From the NCBI RefSeq assembly GCF_000312665.1, contig NZ_HF536772.1:217106-281105 (forward strand): a stretch of DNA of 64,000 nt, given 5' to 3'. Each line of letters starts with the position of its first letter. The stretch's first letter is position 1. The position numbers were made by a program, and so were the translations under genes. The DNA comes from Rhizobium mesoamericanum STM3625. GTDB taxonomy: Bacteria; Pseudomonadota; Alphaproteobacteria; Rhizobiales; Rhizobiaceae. Shown here piece after piece: positions 31,325 to 40,589 of the stretch. Under the pieces are notes generated by a model. The model was not told the DNA's origin. It saw only the letters and a program-made list of their open reading frames with translations, and searched no databases.

Positions 31325-32578
31325 TCAGTGCGCGACGGCGGCAGCAGCGGCTTCGTCGATCAGACGGCCGGTGCGGAAGCGGTCCAGCGTCAGGCCGGCA
31401 TTGAACTTGTGCGCCTCGTCGCGGGCGATGAGGTGCGCGAAGAGATTGGCCGAGCCCGGCGTCGCCTTGAAGCCACCCGTACCCCAGCCACAGTTGACGT
31501 AGAGCCCTGGAACAGGCGTCTTCGACTGGATCGCCGAACGATCCGGCGTGTTGTCGACGATACCACCCCACTGGCGCATCATCTTGACGCGGCGGAACAT
31601 CGGGAACAGCTCGCAGATTGCGTCCAGCGTATGCGTGATGATCTGCAGGCCGCCGGTCTGGCTGTAGGAATTGTACTGGTCTGTGCCCGCGCCGATGACG
31701 AGCTCGCCCTTGTCGGACTGTGAGATGTAGGCATGCACCGTGTTCGACATGACGACGCAGGGGAAGATCGGCTTCAACGGTTCCGAAACCAGTGCCTGCA
31801 GCGGGCTCGATTGCAGCGGTACACGCACGTCAGCCATCTTCATGATCGTCGTCGTATGGCCGGCTGCCGAAACACCGATCTTCTTCGCGCCGATAAAGCC
31901 GCGATTGGTCTCGACACCGGTGACGCGCCCGTCCGGCGCGCGGCGGATGCCAGTCACTTCGCAGTTCTGGATGATGTGGATACCGCGGTCGGACGCTGCA
32001 CGGGCATAGCCCCAAGCGACCGCGTCGTGGCGCGCCGTGCCGCCGCGACGCTGCAGCGCCGCCCCGTTGATCGGGTAGCGGGCGCTCGCGGAGATATCGA
32101 GCGGCGGACAATAAGCCTTGGCCTGCTCCGGCGTAAGCCATTCGTTGTCGATGCCGTAGAGGCGGTTGGCATGGATGTGTCGCTTGAAGGATTGCTGGTC
32201 GTGCACATTATGCGACAGCATCATTACGCCGCGCGGCGAATACATCACATTGTAGTTGAGATCCTGCGAGAGGTTCTCCCAGAGCTTCATCGAATGCTCG
32301 TAGATGTGCATGCTCTCTTCGTAGAGATAGTTCGAGCGGATGATGGTCGTGTTGCGACCCGTGTTGCCGCCTCCGAGCCAGCCTTTTTCCAGCACCGCAA
32401 CATTGGTGATGCCATGCTCCTTGGCGAGGTAATAGGCCGCACCCAGACCATGTCCGCCGCCACCAATGATGATGACGTCGTATTCAGCGCGCGGTTCCGG
32501 CGACGTCCATTGCTTCTCCCAGCCCTTGTGACCCCTCAGGGCCTCCCTTGCCACGGCAAAAACCGAGTATCTGCGCAT
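31325..32578 (-). CDS. soxB: Sarcosine oxidase beta subunit
   Basis: The flavin subunit, 417 residues, with an N-terminal FAD-binding motif (DVIIIGGGGHGLGAAYYLA, about 33-52). The segment TARHDAVAWGYARAA holds a His at the position where the covalent FMN is attached in characterised enzymes. It is the first gene of soxBDAG. The 244 bases upstream (32579-32822) must hold the promoter; I find no clear operator there. The operon here lacks the glyA and purU neighbours seen in some bacteria. Confidence 0.94.
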   Translation of the reverse strand: MRRYSVFAVAREALRGHKGWEKQWTSPEPRAEYDVIIIGGGGHGLGAAYYLAKEHGITNVAVLEKGWLGGGNTGRNTTIIRSNYLYEESMHIYEHSMKLWENLSQDLNYNVMYSPRGVMMLSHNVHDQQSFKRHIHANRLYGIDNEWLTPEQAKAYCPPLDISASARYPINGAALQRRGGTARHDAVAWGYARAASDRGIHIIQNCEVTGIRRAPDGRVTGVETNRGFIGAKKIGVSAAGHTTTIMKMADVRVPLQSSPLQALVSEPLKPIFPCVVMSNTVHAYISQSDKGELVIGAGTDQYNSYSQTGGLQIITHTLDAICELFPMFRRVKMMRQWGGIVDNTPDRSAIQSKTPVPGLYVNCGWGTGGFKATPGSANLFAHLIARDEAHKFNAGLTLDRFRTGRLIDEAAAAAVAH

Positions 32579-32822
32579 CCGCCTTCATCTCCTTCGGGGA
32601 AAGGTCCCTTCTCGTCGGCCATACAAATCGCAAATCCAAAAGCGGCACAACGTTTCTTTTGCGACGCGAAGCGGCTTTTGTTTTGACACGGCGGAAGAAT
32701 GCGGACGATGGGCTAAGCAAGCCGAGAATGGAAATGGCTCGACACCGATCGATGTCGGCCTTCTGCATTGCTTGAGGAGGGAGAAGCAAGATTGGCGTGA
32801 ACCGCGCCGGACGCTTCCGTTT

Positions 32823-33047
32823 TTAAGTAGAGGATCTGGACTTGGACGCCGTCCGCTTCTTGGGGGGGGCGGCGACCGGTAGTGTTTCGGCTTCCTGCTG
32901 CAAGCGCAGCGCCCTCAGTTTCTCCGTTTTCTTTTCGCGAGCTGCGGCCTCTGCATCCACGATGGCTCTCGCTGTCGCGTCGGTGGCAGCAGCCTTATCC
33001 CGCGACGAGAGTTTGGCCGGATTGAAGAATTCGCTCTTTGAAGTCAT
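32823..33047 (-). CDS. Small charged alpha-helical protein downstream of rpsU
   Basis: A 74-residue Ala/Lys/Glu-rich protein, MTSKSEFFNPAKLSSRDKAA at the start, a long predicted amphipathic helix (about 20-55) and a basic tail. I start at the ATG at 33047 preceded by a purine-rich GAGAGAG; an earlier ATG at 33068 overlaps the region after rpsU. It follows rpsU by about 40 bases on the same strand, so co-transcription is likely. The basic helix suggests nucleic-acid or ribosome contact, but no family function is known to me. Confidence 0.6.
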   Translation of the reverse strand: MTSKSEFFNPAKLSSRDKAAATDATARAIVDAEAAAREKKTEKLRALRLQQEAETLPVAAPPKKRTASKSRSST

Positions 33048-33089
33048 CTGCACTCTCTCTATCTGCACGGGAGCCTGCCAGATGGCAGT

Positions 33090-33335
33090 TCAGCGGGCCG
33101 GACGGACTGCCTTCTTCGGAGCCGGGAGGAGACCTTCACGCTGAAGCTTCTTGCGCGCCAGCTTGCGCTGGCGGCGAACGGCTTCGGCCTTCTCGCGGAC
33201 GCGTTTCTCGGACGGTTTTTCGTAAGCGCTGCGCGCCTTGAACTCGCGGAACAGACCTTCCCGCTGCATTTTCTTTTTCAGGACGCGGAGTGCCTGATCG
33301 ACATTGTTGTCTCGAACGAGAACCTGCAAATTCAT
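33090..33335 (-). CDS. rpsU: 30S ribosomal protein S21, long paralogue
   Basis: An 81-residue S21 with the signature [20 protein letters not shown] at the N-terminus and the basic helix [20 protein letters not shown]. The C-terminus is extended by about 12 residues ([13 protein letters not shown]) compared with the paralogue at 34354. AAAGGA lies 3-4 bases before the ATG at 33335; an ATG at 33350 is less likely. S21 helps form the anti-Shine-Dalgarno duplex during initiation. It sits downstream of a cold-shock gene, which hints at condition-specific expression. Confidence 0.92.
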   Translation of the reverse strand: MNLQVLVRDNNVDQALRVLKKKMQREGLFREFKARSAYEKPSEKRVREKAEAVRRQRKLARKKLQREGLLPAPKKAVRPAR

Positions 33336-33677
33336 TCCTTTCATGGGCAAACTCGTTTGCCGGGTTGGTCAGCGTGGGGATTTCCGCACCCTGAAGCTTG
33401 GCGTTTTCAACCAGGACCCCGCCCAGGATATCCGCAACGGCGTCAACTCTCGGCAAAGGGGCTGCCGACTGGCTCATGTCGATATCGCTCTCAAGAATCC
33501 GCCGATCGAAGTTTTCGCCTTCAAAGCGAACACGATACTGAGCGTGACTGCCGTCAGACGGAAGGACCGCCGCGATCCCGCAGGTCCTGCTTGCCTGTTC
33601 GCTACGGCCAATACCGGCCTTCAGAACGATGTTGTCGCCCGACTGCGCATTTCGGCATGCGGGCCATTGGTTCTCAC
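33336..33677 (-). pseudogene. Frameshifted small gene between csp and rpsU
   Basis: On the minus strand one frame stays open from about 33683 down into rpsU and reads like protein (ACRNAQSGDNIVLKAG, then YRVRFEGENFDRRI), but it has no start codon at its front. The nearest candidate, GTG at 33677, is one base out of frame: adding one A in GTGAGAACC would give V-R-N-Q-W in frame with the rest. It lies 22 bases after the csp stop. I read it as a small gene broken by a one-base deletion just after its start, or a sequencing error. An internal ATG at 33477 could still make a short product. Function unknown. Confidence 0.4.
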
Positions 33678-33699
33678 CTCAGCTAGGCCCGAATGAGAA

Positions 33700-33909
33700 C
33701 TACGCTGCGCGAAGGTTGTCGGCAGAGTTCTTTCCGGATTTCGCGTCGCGAACGAGATCATAGGTGATCTTCTGACCGTCGGACAGGTTGCCGAGACCAG
33801 CGCGTTCAACCGCGGAAATATGAACGAAAACGTCTGTGCTCCCGTCGTCTGGCTGAATGAAGCCGAAGCCCTTGGTGCTGTTGAACCACTTAACGGTACC
33901 TGAACTCAT
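33700..33909 (-). CDS. Cold-shock domain protein (CspA family)
   Basis: A 69-residue single cold-shock domain. Both RNA-binding motifs are intact: KGFGFIQPDD (RNP1) and VFVHISAVE (RNP2). GAAAGGAG lies 7 bases before the ATG. It binds single-stranded RNA/DNA and melts secondary structure. Located upstream of the broken small gene, rpsU and the small basic protein, all on one strand, it may lead a cold-response transcript. Confidence 0.94.
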   Translation of the reverse strand: MSSGTVKWFNSTKGFGFIQPDDGSTDVFVHISAVERAGLGNLSDGQKITYDLVRDAKSGKNSADNLRAA

Positions 33910-34353
33910 AACGATCTCCTTTCAATGGTCGTTACTGCCATGCGTCTATTCACAAGGCCAAAATCGATTTTTGAGAGGAAATCTGACAGAGCTTCACGCC
34001 CTTTGACAAAGGTCACAACCAACAGTCGATGAGCTATATTTAGTGCAAACTGTGGATTAAGCAAGGCAAGGGGCCGGGATATTTGCGTTCTGGGGGGCTG
34101 CAACGCCGCTCAGCAGCCCTCTACTGAGACCCAGCTATGCTGGGGGGCCGCCTTGTGCGTGTTTAAAAATGTGGCTTCATATCGCAGCATACCGTTTTTT
34201 GAGGCAAGAATCGCGAGGGTATATGGACTTCGACCCATCATTCTGCTATCCGCATCCTCAATCGCAACGCTACGGCCGCGCGAACCGTATATTTTTTTGC
34301 CTCTGGCGCCGTGCCGACGCCGGCATCAACCAAACCAAAGGAACGTGATTCTC
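33910..34353. other. Intergenic region between divergent csp and second rpsU, with two hairpins
   Basis: This 444-base stretch carries two neighbouring stem-loops: GGGCTGC/GCAGCCC (34095-34101 with 34113-34119) and CCCAGC/GCTGGG with a TAT loop (34130-34144). An AT-rich tract around 34020-34060 may hold the csp promoter. The hairpins could belong to the leader of the plus-strand rpsU or be a separate structured RNA. No convincing ORF is present. Confidence 0.35.
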
Positions 34354-34566
34354 GTGCAGGTACTTGTCCGCGATAACAATGTCGATCAGGCTCTCCGTGC
34401 TCTCAAGAAGAAGATGCAGCGCGAAGGTATTTTCCGCGAAATGAAGATGCGCGACTACTACGAAAAGCCGTCGCAGAAGCGCGCTCGCGAAAAGGCCGAA
34501 GCCGTTCGTCGTGTTCGCAAGCTGGCTCGCAAGCGGGCACAGCGCGAAGGTCTTGTCGCACGCTAA
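34354..34566 (+). CDS. rpsU: 30S ribosomal protein S21, short paralogue
   Basis: A 70-residue S21 starting at GTG 34354 ([20 protein letters not shown]) with AAAGGA upstream; a GTG three codons earlier sits too near that site and an ATG at 34153 adds non-homologous sequence. The protein ends REGLVAR without the extension of its paralogue. This form matches the usual alphaproteobacterial S21 and is probably the housekeeping copy. It is transcribed divergently from the csp-rpsU cluster. Confidence 0.9.
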   Translation: MQVLVRDNNVDQALRALKKKMQREGIFREMKMRDYYEKPSQKRAREKAEAVRRVRKLARKRAQREGLVAR

Positions 34567-34701
34567 GCGTAGCTGTCGTTATTTCGACGTTTTCAGATGC
34601 ATGTTGGCGGGGGCGATCTATTCGCCACCGCCTTTTTAATTTGTTGCTGAAGCCTGCTCGTCCTTGAACGGAGCGGCTGCACTGGGGGAAAACGAGCCCG
34701 C

Positions 34702-35565
34702 ATGGCTGACATCACCAAGACCCGCTCTCTGCGTTCGCCGAAAATCGCTATTCTGCCGGTTTTCGCTATCGTCACCGCGCTAGGCCTTGCTGGCTGCACG
34801 ACAAGCAACACGACCGATGCCGTGATTCGCATCGACAAGGCGCAGGGTTCGCAGGAAAACATTGCCTCGCTGACCTCTGTGATCAATGCCAATCCGAAGG
34901 ATCCGGAAGGCTACAACGTTCGCGGCTCCGCCTATGGCCGCGGCGGCAATTTCCGGCAGGCGCTGAATGACTTCAATACGGCGCTGCAGATCAACCCGCG
35001 CTTCTACCAGGCGTACGCCAACCGCGCACTGGTTTACCGCAACATGGGCCAGCAGCAGCAGGCAATTCAGGACTACAGCACCGCGTTGCAGATCAACCCG
35101 AACTACGATGTGGCGCTGATCGGCCGCGGCAACGTCTACCGCGCCGCCGGCCAGGATGATGCTGCCTTTAACGATTTCAACAAGGCGATCCAGAACGGCA
35201 CGACCGATGGCCGCGCCTATCACAATCGCGGCCTGCTTTATCAGAAGCGTAATCAGCAGGATAAGGCGATCGACGACTTTTCGAAGGCAATCTCGCTCTC
35301 GCCGAACGCGCCGGAACCCTATAACGGTCGCGGCATCTCCTACATCGCGCTGAACGATGACGACAACGCGTTTGCCGACTTCAATCACGCGATCGAACTC
35401 AACGGCAGTGTCGCCGAATCCTGGGCCAACCAGGCTCTGGTGTATGAGCGCCGCGGCGAAAAGGACAAGGCAGCCCGCTCCTACCGTCACGCGATCGGTC
35501 TCGATCCGAAGTACCAGCCGGCGAAGGATGGCCTCGCCCGCGTGGGCGCATCGACCACCGGCTAA
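34702..35565 (+). CDS. TPR-repeat lipoprotein (NlpI-like)
   Basis: A 287-residue exported lipoprotein. The signal peptide ends in the lipobox LAGC with Cys32, so the mature protein should be anchored to a membrane. Five to six tandem tetratricopeptide units follow, with recurring phrases such as ALNDFNTALQINPRFYQAYA, AIQDYSTALQINPNYDVALI and AIDDFSKAISLSPNAPEPYN. TPR arrays bind partner proteins; NlpI-type proteins serve envelope assembly and peptidoglycan hydrolase control. It precedes an FAD oxidoreductase gene by 24 bases, likely only incidentally. Confidence 0.9.
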   Translation: MADITKTRSLRSPKIAILPVFAIVTALGLAGCTTSNTTDAVIRIDKAQGSQENIASLTSVINANPKDPEGYNVRGSAYGRGGNFRQALNDFNTALQINPRFYQAYANRALVYRNMGQQQQAIQDYSTALQINPNYDVALIGRGNVYRAAGQDDAAFNDFNKAIQNGTTDGRAYHNRGLLYQKRNQQDKAIDDFSKAISLSPNAPEPYNGRGISYIALNDDDNAFADFNHAIELNGSVAESWANQALVYERRGEKDKAARSYRHAIGLDPKYQPAKDGLARVGASTTG

Positions 35566-35589
35566 GGCTTTACAGGCAGGAGACCGACG

Positions 35590-36654
35590 ATGGCAGCCAA
35601 ACAGCATGTGGTCGTCGTCGGTTCCGGCATTGTCGGTGCCTCGATCGCCTGGCACCTGGCGCGTGACGGTGCCGCCGTCACCGTGATCGCCGAGGATGTC
35701 GGCGGTGTGGCCACACGCCATTCCTTCGCCTGGATCAATGCGAGTTGGGGCAACCCGCAATTCTATTTTCACTTTCGCCGCCGCTCTATGGCCGAATGGA
35801 AGCGCTTGGCCCACGAGATCCCAGGCTTGCCGCTCTCCTGGTGCGGCGGCATCTGCTGGGATCTGCCGCCCGATCGGCTCGAGGCGTTTGCCGTCGAGCA
35901 TGCGTCGTGGGGCTATGGTGTCGAATGGCTGGATCGCGCCGCAATTACTGCGCGCGAGCCTTACCTGAGACAGCTGCCCGATTCTGCGCTCCTAGTTGCG
36001 GAAGAAGGTGCGGTCGAGCCTGTGGCGGCGGCGCGGCTGCTGCTTGCTGACGCCGAGGCCAGAGGAGCGAAGTTCGTCAACGCAGCCGTCGATGGATTTA
36101 TTCGTAGCGGCGAGCGAATTTCCGGGGTGGTGTCATCGGCCGGCATTGTCGAGGCCGATCATGTTGTCCTGGCGACTGGCGCCGGCAGTGTTCCCCTCGC
36201 CGCGTCCGTCGGCGTCACACTTCCGCTGGAAGCACCGCCCGGGCTGATCGTCCATTCCCGTCCCTTCGAGAAGCGGCTGAACGGCCTCGTGATGGCAACC
36301 AGCCTCCATATGCGCCAGACGACCGACAGCCGCATCATCGCCGGCTCCGATTTCGGCGGCCCCGAAGCCGGCACCGATCAGTACGCGACCGCCGTGGCAC
36401 TCTTTGCGAAGGTCAAGGAGAGCCTGACGGAGAGCGGCCAGCTGAGCATGGAGTTTTTCACGGTCGGCTACCGTCCGACACCCAAGGACGGCTTGCCGAT
36501 CATCGGCAATTGTGGGCAGAACGGCCTCTATATTGCCGTGATGCATTCCGGGGTGACGCTGGCGCCGCTCGTCGGTCTACTCGCGTCTAAGGAGATTCTT
36601 TCAGGCGATGCGGATCCATCTCTCGCGTCCTTCCGCCTTGGAAGATTCCGCTGA
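35590..36654 (+). CDS. FAD-dependent amino-acid oxidase-type oxidoreductase
   Basis: A 354-residue DAO-superfamily flavoprotein. The N-terminal Rossmann motif (VVVVGSGIVGASIAWHLARD) and the C-terminal FAD segment (YRPTPKDGLPIIGNCGQNGLYIAVMHSG) are complete. The family oxidises D-amino acids, sarcosine, glycine or related amines. A GGAG-type site lies before the ATG. The substrate cannot be read; it is separate from soxBDAG 3 kb away. Confidence 0.85.
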   Translation: MAAKQHVVVVGSGIVGASIAWHLARDGAAVTVIAEDVGGVATRHSFAWINASWGNPQFYFHFRRRSMAEWKRLAHEIPGLPLSWCGGICWDLPPDRLEAFAVEHASWGYGVEWLDRAAITAREPYLRQLPDSALLVAEEGAVEPVAAARLLLADAEARGAKFVNAAVDGFIRSGERISGVVSSAGIVEADHVVLATGAGSVPLAASVGVTLPLEAPPGLIVHSRPFEKRLNGLVMATSLHMRQTTDSRIIAGSDFGGPEAGTDQYATAVALFAKVKESLTESGQLSMEFFTVGYRPTPKDGLPIIGNCGQNGLYIAVMHSGVTLAPLVGLLASKEILSGDADPSLASFRLGRFR

Positions 36655-36876
36655 CCCGACGGTTGAACAAACATTTGCGAATTGCCGGGCGGCATGTTTT
36701 AGTGTGTTGCGAGCAGCAACACCAGTCCCTAACATGCAGCCGTTTCGATAGCAGGCTATCAGGACAGCCGGGGGTGCGTTGAAGGCAATTGCGGTGATCC
36801 AGTTTCTTGCTTTCATGCCTGTAAGCGGCGCGCGCACCGGCGGTTTCGGCCGCGCAACTGAGCGAAGTGCAGGCTC

Positions 36877-38535
36877 ATGAAAGGCCGCTTCCGCTTCTTT
36901 CCGAAGGCATCGATCGGGACTTACCTGATCGCGATGGCAGTGGCGACCGCCTTGCCGATTTTCGCCCTCGTGGCACTTCTGCTGGCACAGCTGGAAGACA
37001 ACCAGCGCTCGATTCTAAAGCGTGAGACGGCCCAGGATGCCACCGCTCTCGCCCGGTCCATCGATCGCCAACTTCAGGATATGGCTACAACTTTAAGGTT
37101 GCTTTCGAACTCGCCAGAATTGGAAAGCAATGACTTCGCGTCTTTTCACGCCCGCACTGAAACAGCTCTGAGGGCAGACACTCTATATGTCATTGCGGTC
37201 GACGAGAATGGGCAGCAACTCCTGAACACTCGCCGGAACTACGGCGAACCCCTCGGAAAGGTTGGCAATCTGCCATCTGTCGAGGCGGCTATCAAATCGG
37301 GCCGCATCGAAGCCTCGGATGTGTTCATGGGGCGAACGAGCGGTCAATTCGTCTACAACGTCACGATGCCGCTGCAGGTTGGTGCTGTCAGGGCATTGAT
37401 TATCACGCAGAATGCCAGTGATCTTGCAAAGCTGGTCACGACAGAAGGATTACCAACCGATTGGTCCGCGGCTGTCATTGATCAAAGTGGTCATGTGGTC
37501 GCCTCCGCCGGCGCCACGAACATCGGCTTCGGCCAACCTTTCAATCCGCAGATTCTGCCTTTTCTGGTCAATTCGAGCGGGGTTTATGAAGACAAGCAGG
37601 TGCTGCCGAAGGCGATGCTGGGCTATGCGCAGATTCCTGGTTGGTCGTGGAAAGCCGTGGTATGGGGACCGGTGGCTACAGCGCAGGCTTCCATCCTGAC
37701 GACATGGCGTTTTCTGATCATCGGTGGCCTCGCGCTGATGCTTCTCGCAATTCTGGCGGCCTATGTCGTGGCGCGCCAGGTCCGCACGACAATCCGCTCG
37801 ATCGCCGATATGGCCATTCGCATGGGCGAAGGCCACATCGTGGCGCCGATCGAGACCAGCGTCATCGAAGCAAACCAGGTTGCAGTCGCACTTTCCAATG
37901 CCTCTTTTGACCGAAGCCAGACCGAAGACCGCCTGCACTTCGTGATGAATGAACTCGTCCACCGCACCAAGAATTTGCTGACCCTGGTGCAGGCGATGAT
38001 GCGCCAGGTTGCCAAGAGTGCTGACAGCGTTGAGGCGTACCAGGCAGCAGTTGCCGACCGCCTTGAGGGCCTCTCCCGCTCGATCGATCTGCTCACCAGC
38101 GAGCAATGGGCGGGCGCATCGCTGCGCCGGGTGATCGACATCCACTTCAAGAGCTTTCCGCAGGCTGCCGAGCAAACCGAGATCTTGGGCAGGGATTTCA
38201 TCTTGAAGCCTGACGTCGTGCAGAATCTCGGCCTCGTGTTGCATGAGCTGGCGACCAATTCGGTAAAGTACGGGGCTCTTTCCGTGCCCCATGGCCGCGT
38301 TCGGCTGAGTTGGAGGGACGCTCAGGATGACGCGCGCAAGGAGCCGCTCGTTCTCTTTACATGGGAAGAACGTGACGGCCCACCCGCCCGTCCCCCCCAG
38401 GGCCCGGGCTTCGGCACGACGATCATCAAGAATCATGCTGCGGCAGCCTTTGGTGGCACTGTCGAAATCGACTTCCGGCCGGAGGGCTTTTACTGGGCGT
38501 TGACGGCCCCTCGCCGCTCCTTGGAGCGTGCATAG
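36877..38535 (+). CDS. HWE-family sensor histidine kinase
   Basis: A 552-residue membrane kinase. An N-terminal helix (about 15-38), a long periplasmic cache-type sensor domain (about 40-275), a second helix (about 285-305) and a HAMP-like linker lead to an HWE-type kinase core. The phospho-acceptor is His362 in ELVHRTKNLLTLVQ. The ATPase shows LVLHELATNSVKYGAL and the C-terminal FGTTIIKNHAAAAFGG; the W-x-E signature is seen in FTWEERDGP. HWE kinases are typical of Rhizobiales. No response regulator is adjacent, so it is an orphan. Confidence 0.9.
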   Translation: MKGRFRFFPKASIGTYLIAMAVATALPIFALVALLLAQLEDNQRSILKRETAQDATALARSIDRQLQDMATTLRLLSNSPELESNDFASFHARTETALRADTLYVIAVDENGQQLLNTRRNYGEPLGKVGNLPSVEAAIKSGRIEASDVFMGRTSGQFVYNVTMPLQVGAVRALIITQNASDLAKLVTTEGLPTDWSAAVIDQSGHVVASAGATNIGFGQPFNPQILPFLVNSSGVYEDKQVLPKAMLGYAQIPGWSWKAVVWGPVATAQASILTTWRFLIIGGLALMLLAILAAYVVARQVRTTIRSIADMAIRMGEGHIVAPIETSVIEANQVAVALSNASFDRSQTEDRLHFVMNELVHRTKNLLTLVQAMMRQVAKSADSVEAYQAAVADRLEGLSRSIDLLTSEQWAGASLRRVIDIHFKSFPQAAEQTEILGRDFILKPDVVQNLGLVLHELATNSVKYGALSVPHGRVRLSWRDAQDDARKEPLVLFTWEERDGPPARPPQGPGFGTTIIKNHAAAAFGGTVEIDFRPEGFYWALTAPRRSLERA

Positions 38536-38593
38536 TCACGGAACAATCCCGCTGAACATTCGTTTCCGACAGGCTACCCGAAAGGAGAAGACC

Positions 38594-39076
38594 ATGTTCA
38601 GGGAAACGATGATTGCCGCGGCGGCAGCCGCAGTCGCCGCCATCGCAAACCCGGCAGCTGCCGCAAATTATATCACGCTCGGTCAGCTGGTCTGTGGATC
38701 GCAGGGGGGGCCGGGACTAATCGTCACTTCGCAGAAAAACCTGCTTTGTACCTTTACGCCGGCGGAAGGTGGCCCGAGGGTTGTCTATGCCGGAACGATC
38801 CAGAAGTTCGGATTGGATGTCGGCCAGACCGGCAAAACGGTGATGATCTGGCAGGTCCTGGCAAAGACCGGAACCAGTCTTGCGGAATACGCGCTGGCTG
38901 GTGAGTATTACGGCGTGGGCGCCGATGCGAGCTTCGGCGCGGGTGCTGGTGCCAAGGTTATTGCCGGTGGCACAAACCAATCCTTCATGCTCCAGCCACT
39001 GAATGTGCAGGCTCAGGAAGGCCTGAACCTCGCGGTCGGCGTGGAAAAACTAACGCTGGCGCCGGCAGCCACCTGA
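38594..39076 (+). CDS. DUF992 secreted protein
   Basis: A 160-residue exported protein of the DUF992 family. The start at 38594 has AAAGGAG upstream and gives an Ala-rich signal peptide (MFRETMIAAAAAAVAAIANP, cleaved near AAA-NYI). The mature part begins LGQLVCGSQGG and contains two Cys that may pair, plus glycine-rich repeats toward the end (GVGADASFGAGAGAKVIAGG). Function unknown; presumably periplasmic. Confidence 0.85.
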   Translation: MFRETMIAAAAAAVAAIANPAAAANYITLGQLVCGSQGGPGLIVTSQKNLLCTFTPAEGGPRVVYAGTIQKFGLDVGQTGKTVMIWQVLAKTGTSLAEYALAGEYYGVGADASFGAGAGAKVIAGGTNQSFMLQPLNVQAQEGLNLAVGVEKLTLAPAAT

Positions 39077-39093
39077 TTTCAGGTCGCCGCCGA

Positions 39094-39122
39094 GAGGAGA
39101 GAGGCGAGCGGCCTCTCTCCTC
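39094..39122. terminator. Perfect 12-bp stem between convergent genes
   Basis: GAGGAGAGAGGC and its exact complement flank a GAGCG loop between the convergent DUF992 and pntB genes. No T-tract follows on either strand, so if it terminates transcription it does so without a classic U-run; it may instead protect 3' ends. Confidence 0.5.
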
Positions 39123-39187
39123 ATCAGGCGAAGCGAGCCGTCAGGGAGAAAGGGCAAGAGCCCGATAAGATCAATCAACCTGACGCC

Positions 39188-40582
39188 TCAGTGGTTGATT
39201 GCCTTGTTGATCTCCTCCGTGACCTTCTTGGCGTCGCCGAGTAACATCATCGTGCCATCCTTATAGAACAACGTATTGTCGATCCCTGCATAACCGGATC
39301 CGAGTGAGCGCTTGACGAAGAGGCAGGTCTTCGCCTTGTCGACATCAAGGATTGGCATGCCGTAGATCGGCGAGGTCTTGTCGTCGCGCGCCGCCGGGTT
39401 GGTGACATCGTTGGCACCGATGACATAGGCAACATCAGCCTGGGCAAACTCCGAATTAATGTCCTCGAGCTCAAAAACCTCGTCATAGGGCACGTTCGCC
39501 TCGGCAAGGAGCACGTTCATGTGGCCTGGCATGCGGCCCGCGACCGGATGGATCGCGTATTTTACCTCGACGCCGCTCTTCTTGAGATTGTCGGCCATTT
39601 CGCGCAGCGCATGTTGCGCCTGTGCAACCGCCATGCCGTAGCCGGGCACGATGATAACCTTCGAGGCGTTTGCCATGAGGTAAGCGGCATCATCCGCCGA
39701 GCCGAGCTTGACTGTCTTATCGGAATTGTCCGGACCGCCAGAGACGGTCTCGCCGCCGAAGCCGCCGAGAATGACGGATATGAAGGAGCGGTTCATGCCC
39801 TTGCACATGATGTAAGACAGGATCGCACCGGACGAGCCGACTAGCGCGCCGGTGATGATCAGCGCCAGGTTGCCGAGTGTGAAGCCGATACCGGCGGCCG
39901 CCCAGCCGGAATAGGAGTTCAGCATCGAGACGACGACGGGCATGTCCGCGCCGCCAATCGGCACGATCAGGAGCACGCCGAGCGCCAGCGACAGGGCGAC
40001 GACCGCCCAGAAATCGAAATGGCTTTCAGTTGCAGCCAGGCCGATGATGAAGAGCACGATCAGCGCCAGGAGGGCGATATTGATCAGGTGCCGGAACGGC
40101 AACATGATCGGCTTGCCGGACATGCGTCCGTCGAGCTTCAGGAAGGCGATGATCGAGCCGGTGAAGGTCAGCGCGCCGATGGCAACGCCGAGCGCCATTT
40201 CGATACGCGCCTCGGTGTGGATTTCACCGATATTGCCGATGCCGAAAGAAGACGGGGTGTAGAGCGCCGAGGCCGCGACCAGAACGGCCGCAAGACCGAC
40301 CAGCGAATGGAAGCCGGCAACCAGCTGCGGCATCGAAGTCATCGGAATCACGCGTGCGATATAGGTGCCCGCGCCGCCACCGATGGCAAGGCCGATGATG
40401 ATCAACACCAAGCCGCCGAACGAGGGTGTGGCCAGCGTCAGCGTAGTGGCGATGGCGATCCCCATGCCGATCATGCCGTAGAGATTGCCTTTGCGGCTGG
40501 TAGCCGGATGGGAAAGTCCACGCAGTGCCAGAATGAAGAGGACGCCGGAAACAAGATAAAGGAAAGCTGCGATACTGGTCAT
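39188..40582 (-). CDS. pntB: NAD(P) transhydrogenase subunit beta
   Basis: The membrane plus NADP(H)-binding subunit of proton-translocating transhydrogenase, which uses the proton gradient to reduce NADP+ with NADH. The 464-residue product has eight or nine transmembrane helices (1-260) and a C-terminal NADP-binding domain starting near KVIIVPGYGMAVAQAQHALREM, with VIGANDVTNPAARDD. Last gene of pntAA-pntAB-pntB. Confidence 0.96.
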   Translation of the reverse strand: MTSIAAFLYLVSGVLFILALRGLSHPATSRKGNLYGMIGMGIAIATTLTLATPSFGGLVLIIIGLAIGGGAGTYIARVIPMTSMPQLVAGFHSLVGLAAVLVAASALYTPSSFGIGNIGEIHTEARIEMALGVAIGALTFTGSIIAFLKLDGRMSGKPIMLPFRHLINIALLALIVLFIIGLAATESHFDFWAVVALSLALGVLLIVPIGGADMPVVVSMLNSYSGWAAAGIGFTLGNLALIITGALVGSSGAILSYIMCKGMNRSFISVILGGFGGETVSGGPDNSDKTVKLGSADDAAYLMANASKVIIVPGYGMAVAQAQHALREMADNLKKSGVEVKYAIHPVAGRMPGHMNVLLAEANVPYDEVFELEDINSEFAQADVAYVIGANDVTNPAARDDKTSPIYGMPILDVDKAKTCLFVKRSLGSGYAGIDNTLFYKDGTMMLLGDAKKVTEEINKAINH

Positions 40583-40589
40583 GCGTTCC

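Noticed and set aside
39094-39122. Insertion-sequence end or attachment site
   Set aside because: The perfect inverted repeat has a 5-base loop and lies between convergent genes, so it is a transcript hairpin.
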